Shown: positions 7,759-16,016 of the stretch, one piece after another
How the letters are laid out: each line of letters opens with the position of its first letter
How positions within the stretch are numbered: position 1 is the first letter of the stretch
Origin: Melioribacteraceae bacterium
GTDB taxonomy: Bacteria > Bacteroidota > Ignavibacteria > Ignavibacteriales > Melioribacteraceae
Length of the DNA stretch: 64,000 nucleotides
Assembly (NCBI GenBank): GCA_035362835.1
Contig: DAOSDY010000001.1
Location: 992,001 to 1,056,000, forward strand
Reading direction: 5' to 3'
Position numbers and translations under genes: made by a program
Notes under the pieces: generated by a model
What the model saw: only the letters and a program-made list of their open reading frames with translations
Told to the model about the DNA's origin: nothing
Databases searched by the model: none

Positions 7759-9366
7759 TCAGAAATTCATAAAAGACTTTCCCGGCAGTTTTAAATTGAC
7801 TGCCTGATCGTTAAATGCTTTGGTATCGATTGCGTCTCTGTCTTTATAAAACTTGAAGACGGAGTCGGCATTATATTTTGTACCGAGAAAATGTTCTTTG
7901 TTGTTATACCTGTTCTGCCAGAATTGCCATTGAGTATCTGAAAGCAATTTATTTTTATGAGCTTCTTCAACATTTGAATAGATTCTTTCCCAGTAATCGG
8001 GATATGTATAAAGAAAAGGAAAAGTATTGCTAAGAACGTTTATGCCCCAGGCATTTCCCGGAATATCAAAAATCGGGTATGGTACAAATTTGGTCGGGTG
8101 AGTTGAGTTAACCCATTGTTTAGCTTCCTGATCCCCTCGCTCAGCCGCCCAGGTTATTAATTCAACAAGATCATGCTGCAACTCCCAGACACCATGCCAT
8201 TGTGTATAATCCGCACCCATCATTATTGCCCCGTGTCTGAATCGTCTGCCTTCATGATGCCAAGCATGATACATTAATATTTCGGGAGTTTCATCCCATC
8301 CGTTCAATACAGGATCCGAATACTCTTTTCCGTTGGCTTTCAATGTTTTAATTGTACCGTTAGCCGTCAATTTCTTGGTCCAGTAAACAAACTTTCTTCT
8401 CATTTCGTTGTATTGAAGATTAACAAGATCAGCAGTTAGTAAATAAGTAGAGATGAAGTTCGGGGAATGACAACTTGAGCAGATTGATTCCATCCTTGCT
8501 CTTTTCATTTCCCAGCTTCCAAGTTCTTCTTCATTCCATACAGTTCTGAAACTCCAAGCCGCCTGAGATTCCCAGGCTAATCTTTCGCTTACGTTGTGAG
8601 TCATCGGCTGTTTTTCGTTACCGTCCATATGGCATGTAGTACAGACTGGAGACTCCAGAGGAATATTCTGGTAATCCTTTGTTGAATAGTTTAGATCAAG
8701 TGATTTCTCTTTTGATCTAAAAATGTTTCCGTGTTTCGATTCCAAATAGATTTCTATATGAGGGTGATCTGGACCGATATGGCACTCTCCGCAAGTTTCC
8801 GGTTGACGTGCAACAGCTTTGCTGAAAGTATGCTTGGGGTGACATGCGTCGCATTCACCAACCGATTGATCCGGCCATACGTTACCAATCTGATGGCATT
8901 GCTCACAACCGTGTCTTGTTGCAATCGGTGTCTCGAATATTGATCGATCCGTATTCTTAATTAACCAGAACTGATGAGCGTGCTTACTATCGGCAAACTC
9001 ATTTACCTGCTGTTCGTGACATTCGGCGCAATCCTTTGGTGTTGGATGTTTTGCAACCAGCAGATCACTTTCGGGACAATAAAAAGCGTCGAAGTCTTCC
9101 TTATTAGCTTTATGACAATCCAGACAGCCAATATTCTGTTGCGCGTGAACACTCTCTTTCCAGGCATCAATTGCTTTGACCGCCATTCCTTTATTTGTAT
9201 GGCAATCGACGCACCGATTATTATCTCCGCTAATTACAGCAGATAATTTTGTGCTCTGGGTCTGTTTCATTTCAACACCGGCAACAATGATTAACACAAT
9301 CACCAATAAAATGCTGAACACACCTACGATTAATTTTTGAGTTTTTAATTTGTCTTGCTCGGCCAT
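7759..9366 (-). CDS. Octaheme hydroxylamine-oxidoreductase-like cytochrome c, membrane anchored
   Basis: This 535-residue protein has an N-terminal membrane helix (about residues 11-31) and eight CxxCH sites at residues 52, 81, 113, 154, 172, 192, 242 and 296, the count and layout of the HAO family. GPDHPHIEIYLESKHG (198-213) matches the active-site stretch of HAO proteins, with Asp200-His201 as probable catalytic residues. HAO-family members either oxidise hydroxylamine or work in reverse on nitrite or hydroxylamine. Whether the cross-linking tyrosine of true oxidases exists here (DYTQWHG, 386-392, is a candidate) cannot be judged by eye. It is the third gene after Rieske and cytochrome b, so it probably takes electrons from them in place of cytochrome c1. 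Confidence 0.9.
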   Translation of the reverse strand: MAEQDKLKTQKLIVGVFSILLVIVLIIVAGVEMKQTQSTKLSAVISGDNNRCVDCHTNKGMAVKAIDAWKESVHAQQNIGCLDCHKANKEDFDAFYCPESDLLVAKHPTPKDCAECHEQQVNEFADSKHAHQFWLIKNTDRSIFETPIATRHGCEQCHQIGNVWPDQSVGECDACHPKHTFSKAVARQPETCGECHIGPDHPHIEIYLESKHGNIFRSKEKSLDLNYSTKDYQNIPLESPVCTTCHMDGNEKQPMTHNVSERLAWESQAAWSFRTVWNEEELGSWEMKRARMESICSSCHSPNFISTYLLTADLVNLQYNEMRRKFVYWTKKLTANGTIKTLKANGKEYSDPVLNGWDETPEILMYHAWHHEGRRFRHGAIMMGADYTQWHGVWELQHDLVELITWAAERGDQEAKQWVNSTHPTKFVPYPIFDIPGNAWGINVLSNTFPFLYTYPDYWERIYSNVEEAHKNKLLSDTQWQFWQNRYNNKEHFLGTKYNADSVFKFYKDRDAIDTKAFNDQAVNLKLPGKSFMNF

Positions 9367-9392
9367 ATTTTCTCCGACATTTTAGCTTGATT

Positions 9393-10448
9393 TTATATTA
9401 CGATTATTTCATACAGTGTAAAGAATAAAAAGAGCAGAATTATAATAGACCCGATCCAATAATTGGCTTTTATTCCCGGCCATTTTCTCAGAATATAATC
9501 TTCTATAAATGGCCAGAATGTTGCTGCTATCAAAACGGCTATTGACAGATAGATACCAAGACGCAACGGGAGTATTTTCAAGATTGAATAAACCGCAAAG
9601 AAATACCACTCCGGTTTTATATGCGGGGGAGTAACAGCTGGATTTGCTTCCTCACCTAAACCGGGAGGAAGTATTACTGTCAACGCACTGATAGTGATCA
9701 ATAAAAACAGTGAAATTACCAGGGTGTGATAAAAATGTTCGGGATAGAAAGGATAACTCTCTTCTGTAGTTTCATAACCCTCCAACTTAGATACTCCATG
9801 TAGTCTAACCATTATGATATGAATTACTATCAGAATTAATAATACCGCCGGCAGAAATACGATGTGCAGATTATAAAACCGGGTAAGAGTATTTCCGGAT
9901 ACATCAGTTCCGCCTCGAAGCAATTCAAGTATCGAACTACCAATCAGAGGGACCTCCTTTATCATATTTGTTCCAACCGTTGCAGCCCAGTAAGACAGTT
10001 GATTGAACAGAAGCGAATAACCTGTAAAACACAAACCGAGGGTGGTAACGAGCATAAGAATTCCGACAATCCAGTTTAATTCTCGCGGTTTTCTATATCC
10101 TCTTGTGAAAAAAACTCTTACAACGTGTAGCATCATTGCAATAACCATGAAGTTAGAGGCCCATCGGTGCAAACCTCTTATCCAGAATCCAAATTCAACG
10201 TCCTGAGTAATGTGTCGAACGCTTTCGTAAGCACCCTCGGGAGAAGGGACATAATAAAATGTTAAAAACACACCTGTTACTAACTGGAACAGAAACAACA
10301 CCAGAGGAGTTGCTCCTAAAGCATAGAACCAATTTTTCATGTGCTTTGGTATCGGTTCTTTAAGAAGGACTTCTTTTATAATATGAGAGGATTTTTCACG
10401 ATTAAACGGAATTCTCTCTTTCAGCCAAGAATCGATCCTCTTTTTCAT
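9393..10448 (-). CDS. Cytochrome b of a Rieske/cytochrome b quinol-oxidising complex
   Basis: This 351-residue membrane protein has the b-haem ligands His94, His108, His195 and His210. The second pair is separated by 14 residues, as in b6-type cytochromes. The quinol-oxidation motif PEWY is at 279-282, and further helices follow to the C-terminus, so b6 and subunit IV regions are fused. It should oxidise menaquinol, passing one electron to the Rieske protein. The start overlaps the Rieske stop codon by four bases (ATGA), which implies tight co-translation. There is no cytochrome c1 gene; the octaheme cytochrome gene follows 26 bases downstream. Confidence 0.95.
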   Translation of the reverse strand: MKKRIDSWLKERIPFNREKSSHIIKEVLLKEPIPKHMKNWFYALGATPLVLFLFQLVTGVFLTFYYVPSPEGAYESVRHITQDVEFGFWIRGLHRWASNFMVIAMMLHVVRVFFTRGYRKPRELNWIVGILMLVTTLGLCFTGYSLLFNQLSYWAATVGTNMIKEVPLIGSSILELLRGGTDVSGNTLTRFYNLHIVFLPAVLLILIVIHIIMVRLHGVSKLEGYETTEESYPFYPEHFYHTLVISLFLLITISALTVILPPGLGEEANPAVTPPHIKPEWYFFAVYSILKILPLRLGIYLSIAVLIAATFWPFIEDYILRKWPGIKANYWIGSIIILLFLFFTLYEIIVI

Positions 10449-10915
10449 GCAATACTCTCTTCATTTTTTCCCAGCCACATATAAACAAGATTATCTTTCA
10501 CTTCCACTTTGAACTCGTCTAACGGGCGCGGAGGTGGTCCGCTTATTACATTTCCCATTATGTCGAACTCGGCTTGATGACAAGGGCAATAAAAATGATT
10601 CCTGTACGCTTCCCATTTAACTTTACATCCCAAGTGAGTACAAACAGCAGAAAACACTTTCATTCCGGCTTCTGTATTAACGATATAGTAAGTACTTGCG
10701 CCAACTTGAAACTCTTTAGCTTTACCAATTTCAAGTTCGTTTTTTCGTGCAATTAAAATTTTTTGTGCTTCTTTATCTTCTTTTGGTGGCAACAGGAATG
10801 CAATTCCGTTTCGAATTAATAAAAGAGCGCCGGCAATCAATCCTCCGCTAAATAAAACTTTTGCTAAAAAATCTCTTCTGCTTAACGATTTGATTTTTTC
10901 TTCAAGATTCATCAT
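10445..10915 (-). CDS. Rieske 2Fe-2S protein
   Basis: This 156-residue protein carries both Rieske boxes: CTHLGC (Cys92, His94, Cys97) and CPCHQAEFD (Cys110, Cys112, His113), followed by GPPPRPL. The N-terminus has SRRDFLAKVLF and one hydrophobic helix, as in Tat-exported membrane-anchored Rieske proteins. It transfers electrons from menaquinol at the cytochrome b site to a c-type haem, here probably in the octaheme partner. Two ATG codons stand in a row after GAGGAG, and either may be used. It is the first gene of its operon, with a candidate sigma-54 promoter about 50-60 bases upstream. Confidence 0.95.
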   Translation of the reverse strand: MMNLEEKIKSLSRRDFLAKVLFSGGLIAGALLLIRNGIAFLLPPKEDKEAQKILIARKNELEIGKAKEFQVGASTYYIVNTEAGMKVFSAVCTHLGCKVKWEAYRNHFYCPCHQAEFDIMGNVISGPPPRPLDEFKVEVKDNLVYMWLGKNEESIA

Positions 10916-10962
10916 CTCCTCAATATTCCTTTTATGAAGAAATCATTTATTCCGAATTGTTT

Positions 10963-10978
10963 TTCAATTATGATGCCA
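10963..10978 (-). promoter_or_regulatory. Candidate sigma-54 promoter of the Rieske/cytochrome b/octaheme operon
   Basis: The minus strand reads TGGCAT-CATAA-TTGAA. The -24 element and spacing fit, while the -12 element is TTGA instead of TTGC. It would start about 37 bases before the Rieske ATG. It shares TGGCAT with the candidate before the nap porin. Confidence 0.4.
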
Positions 10979-11068
10979 TCTCAAACGGTTAATGATTTGA
11001 GGAAAATAGAATTCCTTTTGAAGAAAAAAGATGAATTGAGAACTGATATGCCGATCGGGTCTGATATA

Positions 11069-11088
11069 TTTCCGTCAGAAAACGGAAA
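11069..11088. promoter_or_regulatory. Dyad TTTCCGT-N6-ACGGAAA, possible activator site
   Basis: A perfect 7-bp inverted repeat lies about 90 bases upstream of the candidate sigma-54 promoter at 10963-10978, where NtrC-type activators usually bind. It is in the 290-base gap between nrfA and the Rieske gene. No gene was seen in that gap. Confidence 0.35.
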
Positions 11089-11158
11089 TCCGTCACACCG
11101 ACTTTAAGAAATTGAAATTAATGATTGCGGAGTGTTGATAGGAGAGCGTAATTAATAT

Positions 11159-11194
11159 AGAGATGCTTTCCATATTAAGATAGAAAGCATCTCT
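11159..11194. terminator. Hairpin downstream of nrfA
   Basis: A perfect 12-bp stem (AGAGATGCTTTC with GAAAGCATCTCT) and a 12-base loop begin 12 bases after the nrfA stop codon. The minus-strand tail (ATATTAATTA) is not a clean T-run, but the stem is strong and probably ends the nrf transcript. Confidence 0.7.
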
Positions 11195-11205
11195 GGTTTT
11201 TAAGA

Positions 11206-12693
11206 TCAATAACTAATAAGCGTTCCCTGTCTTTCTTTTGCTTTCTTATCCCATTCTACTGTGGTTGTTTTCAGAAACTCGGCCTTGTCTTTTTTCATTT
11301 CTGCCGCATTTAGACCAATGTACTTTTGAGCTTTCTCTTTTGTAGAGATGTCGGGTAATTGAACCGGGTAATTGACGCCGTGCTTAACAAGTACCAAAGC
11401 AATCTCGCGCCTGGCTGCTTCAGCTTTTTGAATGGAGGTACCGAGAACACGCATTGCTTCAACAGGTGAATGGAAACCTAATGCATTAGCAGCAGCAACC
11501 CAATCCCATCTCCACTGTGAGTGTCTGATCAGTTGAAGTGCCGGTTTCATTTCTGCTTCCGTAGCACCGTTATCCCATGCAATCTTTGCTTCTATGTGAG
11601 CGGCAGCCAGCGACTTTTCAGCAAGGTGTCTCAACTCTTCTATTTTATCCTGGCGGGCATATACATCTTCGAGCAATGCCTGAGTCTTTTCTCTGTGACA
11701 AACAAAACAGGAATTCTCAATATTATTTAATGGACTTTGAATGTGATGATCTGTGAATTTCACTCCGCCTTCCGTTTTATACGGCATATGGCAATCGGCG
11801 CATGATACACCGCGCTTTGCGTGTATACCCGTCATATATAGTTCATAGTCCGGATGCTGTGCTTTAAGCATAGGTGTTTTACTCAATGCATGCGTCCAAT
11901 CGGTGAAATCAGATTCGTCATAATACTTTTCCATATCGTCTGCACTGAAGCCTTTATCCCACGGGAAAGTCAAATACTTTTCCTCCTTGCCTTTAAAGTA
12001 ATATTCAACATGACACTGAGCACATACAAGTGAACGCATTTCGTTATGAGTAAAACTTTTAATGTCCTTTCCCTGTCGCTCGAATGCTTCAATTAACGCA
12101 GGGCGGGTAATTCTCAAATCCATTGTTTTGGGATCGTGACAATCCTGGCAACCAATCGGATTGATAATTTCAGCACCAAGATCTTTCCATTTGGATTTAT
12201 AAAATTCCGCAACACCCATATTGTTCATCACGCGGGGCACATCAGTACTTTTGCAGGTCCAGCATGTTCCCGGCTGAGGACTCACTTTATTATCGCCAGT
12301 CCGGAGGGTGTTTCTTATATCTTTGACTGCATAAGCATGCCCGCGCCCCTGATTGTAATCTTTAGAAAACGCATAGCCTGCCCACATTACTACAAGCTCC
12401 GGATATCTTTCCAGATAATCGACAATTGTTGATCCGCCGTGCTTGCTTGCAAATGTTGTATCGAGAGTCTGACGGTAAGTTTCATACTGTCTCGGGAAGT
12501 TTTCTCCCCATACTTCGTTACGGGGCTCCCAGTCGGGCAGCGGTTTAATTACCTGCAGCGCAAATGATTCGCTTCTTCTTTCAACTATAGATGACGCCAG
12601 CAGTCCAATTAAGAATACAATCACAACAGTCGCAATAAACAGAGTCCAACCAACCCATGGTTTGTTTTTAATAATGTCTTGAATTGGTTTCAT
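11206..12693 (-). CDS. nrfA: Cytochrome c nitrite reductase NrfA
   Basis: NrfA reduces nitrite to ammonium with six electrons in the periplasm. The 495-residue protein has an uncleaved-looking N-terminal helix (about residues 16-35), the diagnostic CWTCK active-site haem motif (Cys144-Lys148), and four CxxCH haems at 182, 224, 298 and 329. Active-site residues expected for the family are visible: Arg194 in DLRIT, the tyrosine in CHVEYYF, and His291 in GIHAKRGVSC. It lies 30 bases after nrfH and ends the operon, followed by a hairpin. Together with NapA this gives nitrate ammonification. Confidence 0.97.
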   Translation of the reverse strand: MKPIQDIIKNKPWVGWTLFIATVVIVFLIGLLASSIVERRSESFALQVIKPLPDWEPRNEVWGENFPRQYETYRQTLDTTFASKHGGSTIVDYLERYPELVVMWAGYAFSKDYNQGRGHAYAVKDIRNTLRTGDNKVSPQPGTCWTCKSTDVPRVMNNMGVAEFYKSKWKDLGAEIINPIGCQDCHDPKTMDLRITRPALIEAFERQGKDIKSFTHNEMRSLVCAQCHVEYYFKGKEEKYLTFPWDKGFSADDMEKYYDESDFTDWTHALSKTPMLKAQHPDYELYMTGIHAKRGVSCADCHMPYKTEGGVKFTDHHIQSPLNNIENSCFVCHREKTQALLEDVYARQDKIEELRHLAEKSLAAAHIEAKIAWDNGATEAEMKPALQLIRHSQWRWDWVAAANALGFHSPVEAMRVLGTSIQKAEAARREIALVLVKHGVNYPVQLPDISTKEKAQKYIGLNAAEMKKDKAEFLKTTTVEWDKKAKERQGTLISY

Positions 12694-12723
12694 AACATTT
12701 ACCTTTATTCTTATTAATAAATA

Positions 12724-13350
12724 TTACTTTACTTTTTCGGATTCTATAAACCTGCTTAGCCATTCCGGCACCACCGGTTCAAGTGACGGAACTCTTGCCA
12801 AAGGGGCTGAAGATAAACTATTTACCCTTCCGTGCGGCGTATCTCTATGACATTCCCAGCAATACCTTTCAGTCTGATCAGCTACATTTTTATTACTTAT
12901 TGCGCGCAAGGCAACCGGATGAATTGCGTTTGAATGGCAGCGGATACAGTTTTCCTGAACGGCTTCTTTGCCGGCCTGCTTAATCTGAATTACCTGCGGT
13001 TCCCACCGCATGGTAAAATAGGTAGCATGACGCAAACCATCATTAGCTTTAAACCAATACGTACGGATAAAATTATCCTGAGGTACATGACAATCGTTGC
13101 ATGTAGCAACCCTGGCATGGCTTCCCCTTTGCCAGCTTGCATAATGTACATTCATTACATGGCAGTTAACACACGCCCTTGGATCGTTGGATAGATATGC
13201 GGATGCATTTGAGATATAAAAAATATAGAGTCCCAGACCTGTTAAAATCCCCAACAGCAGTATTACGTAGAACTGCCATTGTGACGGCGGAATAATACCT
13301 TTAACTAGCCTAATAATAAAATTATTTTTTTCCGGTTTTTTCTGATCCAT
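12724..13350 (-). CDS. nrfH: NrfH, tetraheme quinol dehydrogenase for NrfA
   Basis: This 208-residue protein has one N-terminal membrane anchor (about residues 26-47) and four haem motifs at 60, 84, 135 and 164. The first, CVNCHVM, is followed by the methionine that ligates haem 1 in NrfH. It belongs to the NapC/NirT/NrfH family, which takes electrons from menaquinol and hands them to NrfA. Its start follows AAGGAG and overlaps the end of the upstream polyferredoxin gene by 29 bases, so the two are translated from one mRNA. It could also feed the NapM-like cytochrome, because no napC is visible in the nap cluster. Confidence 0.94.
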   Translation of the reverse strand: MDQKKPEKNNFIIRLVKGIIPPSQWQFYVILLLGILTGLGLYIFYISNASAYLSNDPRACVNCHVMNVHYASWQRGSHARVATCNDCHVPQDNFIRTYWFKANDGLRHATYFTMRWEPQVIQIKQAGKEAVQENCIRCHSNAIHPVALRAISNKNVADQTERYCWECHRDTPHGRVNSLSSAPLARVPSLEPVVPEWLSRFIESEKVK

Positions 13351-14440
13351 TTGAAGCTCCTTTTTCTGAGGCGCGGTTCAGCTCCCGAATGTCCTGTGTG
13401 CTCGTCGGATGACCCAATTTGTCGATGTTTTTGTGAAGAATCAAATATTCTTCTTTCGAAATGTTATTCTTCCAGTTGCCGGATAGAATTCCGATTCCTA
13501 TTATCAATATATAGAGACCGATAATTCCTAAACCAATATATCTTTTAGAGAGCTTCTTCTCAACTATTTTTGTCTTAACGTTCAACGTATCTGCAACTGG
13601 ACAGGCATCAACGCAGCTTAAACACATTGTACATTCATCGGATCGAACAGTAATAACTTTATCCACTTTGATAAATGAAGGGCATGCTTTCGCGCATAAG
13701 TTGCAGTCAATACAGCTGGAGGTCTCTCTCTTAATCTTTGTCGGACTGAAAAAGGAAATTAAACCGAGTAGCGCTCCATACGGACACAAGTAACGGCACC
13801 AGAATCCTCGGATAAAGATCGAGAGAACAAATAATGACGCAATAACAATCAAAGAAAACCTGCTTATATCCGCAAAGAAATACCACATCTTTACATCCGC
13901 CGCTTTATTGTATGAACTGCTTAAGAAGAACTGAAGTGAAGCTGCCGTCATCGAAAAGAAAATTGCATATATAAAGAAACCGAGCAGAAGATATTTCAGG
14001 CTTCTCAAAGGATAGTCTAAAAGTTTGGGGAGTTTAATTCTTCTCTTAAATAGCTTCTTGTAAATCTTTTCACTGAAATCACCGACAAGTTCCGAGAGGA
14101 AACCGACCGGACATAACCAGCTGCAAAATGATTTTCCGAAAACGAAGGATACTACTATGATTGCCAGCAATATGAAAACACCGGCCGGGTGCGCGGGGTG
14201 AATATCTCCGGTTATAAAAAAATTATATACACTCATCAATGCGCTGATAGGTAGAAATCCTTCTACCCCCGGAGGTCTATATGCACTTCCTGAAACACCG
14301 CTTGATTCCAGATACGAAACGAAAGAATAGAATTCGATACCAATCCAGATACAAACCAATGCAAATATACTTTGAACAATAAACCTGTACTTTTGAACGG
14401 GCTTTTCCTGATTCTTTATTATTTTACTTTTTTCAGTCAT
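13322..14440 (-). CDS. NapH/CcoG-like membrane polyferredoxin
   Basis: The 372-residue protein has several membrane helices. Two CxxxCP motifs (FCSWLCPVG at 105-113, WCRYLCPYG at 214-222) mark the NapH/NosR/CcoG fold, and two 4Fe-4S motifs follow (Cys243-246-249-253 and Cys270-273-276-280). Such proteins move electrons between quinol and periplasmic or cytoplasmic iron-sulfur partners. It leads the nrf operon and lies back to back with the nos operon, so it could serve NrfHA, NosZ or NapG. The ATG chosen lies 24 codons into a frame that could also open at a TTG at 14509. That TTG coincides with the promoter -33 element, so the later ATG is preferred. Confidence 0.82.
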   Translation of the reverse strand: MTEKSKIIKNQEKPVQKYRFIVQSIFALVCIWIGIEFYSFVSYLESSGVSGSAYRPPGVEGFLPISALMSVYNFFITGDIHPAHPAGVFILLAIIVVSFVFGKSFCSWLCPVGFLSELVGDFSEKIYKKLFKRRIKLPKLLDYPLRSLKYLLLGFFIYAIFFSMTAASLQFFLSSSYNKAADVKMWYFFADISRFSLIVIASLFVLSIFIRGFWCRYLCPYGALLGLISFFSPTKIKRETSSCIDCNLCAKACPSFIKVDKVITVRSDECTMCLSCVDACPVADTLNVKTKIVEKKLSKRYIGLGIIGLYILIIGIGILSGNWKNNISKEEYLILHKNIDKLGHPTSTQDIRELNRASEKGASNGSEKTGKK

Positions 14441-14478
14441 GCCGGGGCTTTCTAATATCAGATGATAATTTCTGGTTA

Positions 14479-14509
14479 TAAAATTATAGGTTTCTATCCT
14501 ATTTGTCAA
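14479..14509 (-). promoter_or_regulatory. Bacteroidota-type promoter of the nrf operon
   Basis: The minus strand has TTG (14509-14507), a 20-base spacer and TAATTTTA (14486-14479), fitting the -33 TTG and -7 TAnnTTTG consensus of Bacteroidota with one mismatch. It would start about 35 bases before the ATG of the polyferredoxin gene. Confidence 0.5.
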
Positions 14510-14580
14510 TGATTTTCAAAGCGTTGAAATCTTCGAAAAACACAAATAATCGGATAATCACGACCTGCTTTACTTTTCTC

Positions 14581-14611
14581 TTGACAATTAACTCGTGTCT
14601 TAGTAGGTTTA
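14581..14611 (+). promoter_or_regulatory. Possible Bacteroidota-type promoter of the RIC-nos operon
   Basis: TTGACA at 14581, followed after a 20-base spacer from TTG by TAGGTTTA (14604-14611), matches the pattern seen for the nrf operon. It would leave an untranslated leader of about 160 bases before the RIC gene. The 337-base gap between the divergent nrf and nos operons holds no gene, and I saw no clear FNR-type or NsrR-type palindrome in it. Confidence 0.3.
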
Positions 14612-14777
14612 TAGCAGAACTATTTGTCTGATATTATTCTATAACTATTTAATGAGCCTGAATACTATTATGTATATAATGTTTAACTACCGGACAGATT
14701 CCTCTTTTTATATAAACAAAGAAAGATAAAATTTTTTCGTCAAAAAAAGGACATTTTGTATCATAAGAGAACCCGCT

Positions 14778-15524
14778 ATGAACAATGAGTTAAATCAAAT
14801 TACGAACAGCCTGGAAACTGCAAAAATTATCGAGATCCTGAATTCAAACCTCAACACCGCTAATGTATTTAATAAGTATGGTATTGAATACTACTCTGTT
14901 TCTGAAATGAGGCTTGAAGATGCGGCAAGAGAGTCGGGAATTCCATTAGCTAATATTATACGAGAACTTAAAACGATTCTGAATGATGGTAAAGACAACC
15001 AGAATCCGTTTAACATGGAACCCGTTGAGCTGTCAAAATGGATAGTTGAAGTTCATCACTCATATACAAAAGAGAGTATGAAAGAAATTATCAATTATGT
15101 TCATGAGCATTTACTGGAAGAATTCAGCGAGGCATTCAAAAACCTTCACACACAATTAACAGCACTTGAAACCGAACTCCTTTCGCATATGGAGCGGGAG
15201 GAAAGAATTCTTTTCCCTCTGATAAAATACCTTGTAGAAACCGAAAAATTCAACGAGCGACCCAAGACCAGGAATTACGGCACGATAAGAAACCCCGTAC
15301 AACAGATGTTAAACGAACATGATAACTCCGTAACATTATTAAAAAAAATTGCCTCGTCAATTGATAACCTGCCGGAGAGAAAAAACTTGCAATATTTAAA
15401 AGAACATTTAAAAAATAAAATAACTGCGTTCCGTTACGATCTTTATAAGCATATACACCTGGAAAACAACCTTCTTTTTCCAAGAACAATTCAACTTGAA
15501 AACAAACTCTTAAATAAATTATAA
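14778..15524 (+). CDS. RIC-type di-iron repair protein with degenerate N-terminal cysteine motif
   Basis: This 248-residue protein is of the RIC/YtfE/ScdA type, which repairs iron-sulfur centres after NO damage. The hemerythrin-like ligands are visible: His93/His94, His137 and Glu141 (HMEREE), His181, and His225 with Glu229 (HIHLEN). The N-terminal ScdA domain normally ends in a Tyr-Cys-Cys sequence after FxxxGI. Here the stretch GIEYYS (residues 35-40) has lost both cysteines. It opens the nos operon, only 9 bases before the cytochrome gene, so it is probably made whenever N2O reduction is switched on. Confidence 0.87.
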   Translation: MNNELNQITNSLETAKIIEILNSNLNTANVFNKYGIEYYSVSEMRLEDAARESGIPLANIIRELKTILNDGKDNQNPFNMEPVELSKWIVEVHHSYTKESMKEIINYVHEHLLEEFSEAFKNLHTQLTALETELLSHMEREERILFPLIKYLVETEKFNERPKTRNYGTIRNPVQQMLNEHDNSVTLLKKIASSIDNLPERKNLQYLKEHLKNKITAFRYDLYKHIHLENNLLFPRTIQLENKLLNKL

Positions 15525-15533
15525 GGAGATAAA

Positions 15534-16001
15534 ATGAAAAAGCTGTTTGCTTCATTAATAATAATGTCGGTAGTCTTTATTGCATGCGGGGAAGAAAAAA
15601 AGGAAGCTTCTTCCGCCGGTTCCGGAAAAGAAAAACTCGCCGAAAAATTCGGTTTAACCGTCTTTGAATATGAAAACGGCATTGGCCCGATCAAGGAAAA
15701 AATCGATCTTGGACAGATTGATATGATAAAAGTCAAAAGCGGTGAGAAAATCTTTACCGAAAAATGTACTCAGTGCCATAAGCTTGACGAAAGATATACC
15801 GGTCCTGCGTTGCGGGAGGTTACTTCAAGAAGAACACCAGAATTTATTTTAAATCAAATATTAAATCCCGAGGAAATGACAAAAAGACATCCGGAAGTAA
15901 AAAAATTGTTAGCTACATATCCAACGCAAATGACATTTCAAAATGTTAGTGTTGATGACGCCAAAGCTATTTTAGAATACTTCCGTTCAGTTAATCAATA
16001 A
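15534..16001 (+). CDS. Lipoprotein monohaem cytochrome c of the nos operon
   Basis: This 155-residue protein has a lipoprotein signal with Cys18 (VFIAC) and one haem motif, CTQCH (78-82). The likely axial methionine is Met133 in YPTQMTF, as in class I cytochromes c. It is tethered to a membrane on the periplasmic side. Lying 15 bases upstream of nosZ after a good AAGGAG site, it is the probable direct electron donor to the CuA site of NosZ, a role cytochromes in clade II nos operons commonly have. Confidence 0.88.
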   Translation: MKKLFASLIIMSVVFIACGEEKKEASSAGSGKEKLAEKFGLTVFEYENGIGPIKEKIDLGQIDMIKVKSGEKIFTEKCTQCHKLDERYTGPALREVTSRRTPEFILNQILNPEEMTKRHPEVKKLLATYPTQMTFQNVSVDDAKAILEYFRSVNQ

Positions 16002-16016
16002 CCAAGGAGGTGAAGA

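Noticed and set aside
14441..14509. TTG start at 14509 for the NapH-like protein
   Set aside because: The TTG doubles as the -33 box of a promoter. The added 23 residues are not needed for the fold, so the ATG at 14440 is used.
14441..14777. Possible FNR or NsrR operator between the nrf and nos operons
   Set aside because: Half-sites such as TTGAAAATCATTGAC are seen, but no clear palindrome with the expected spacing. Only the two weak promoters are reported.
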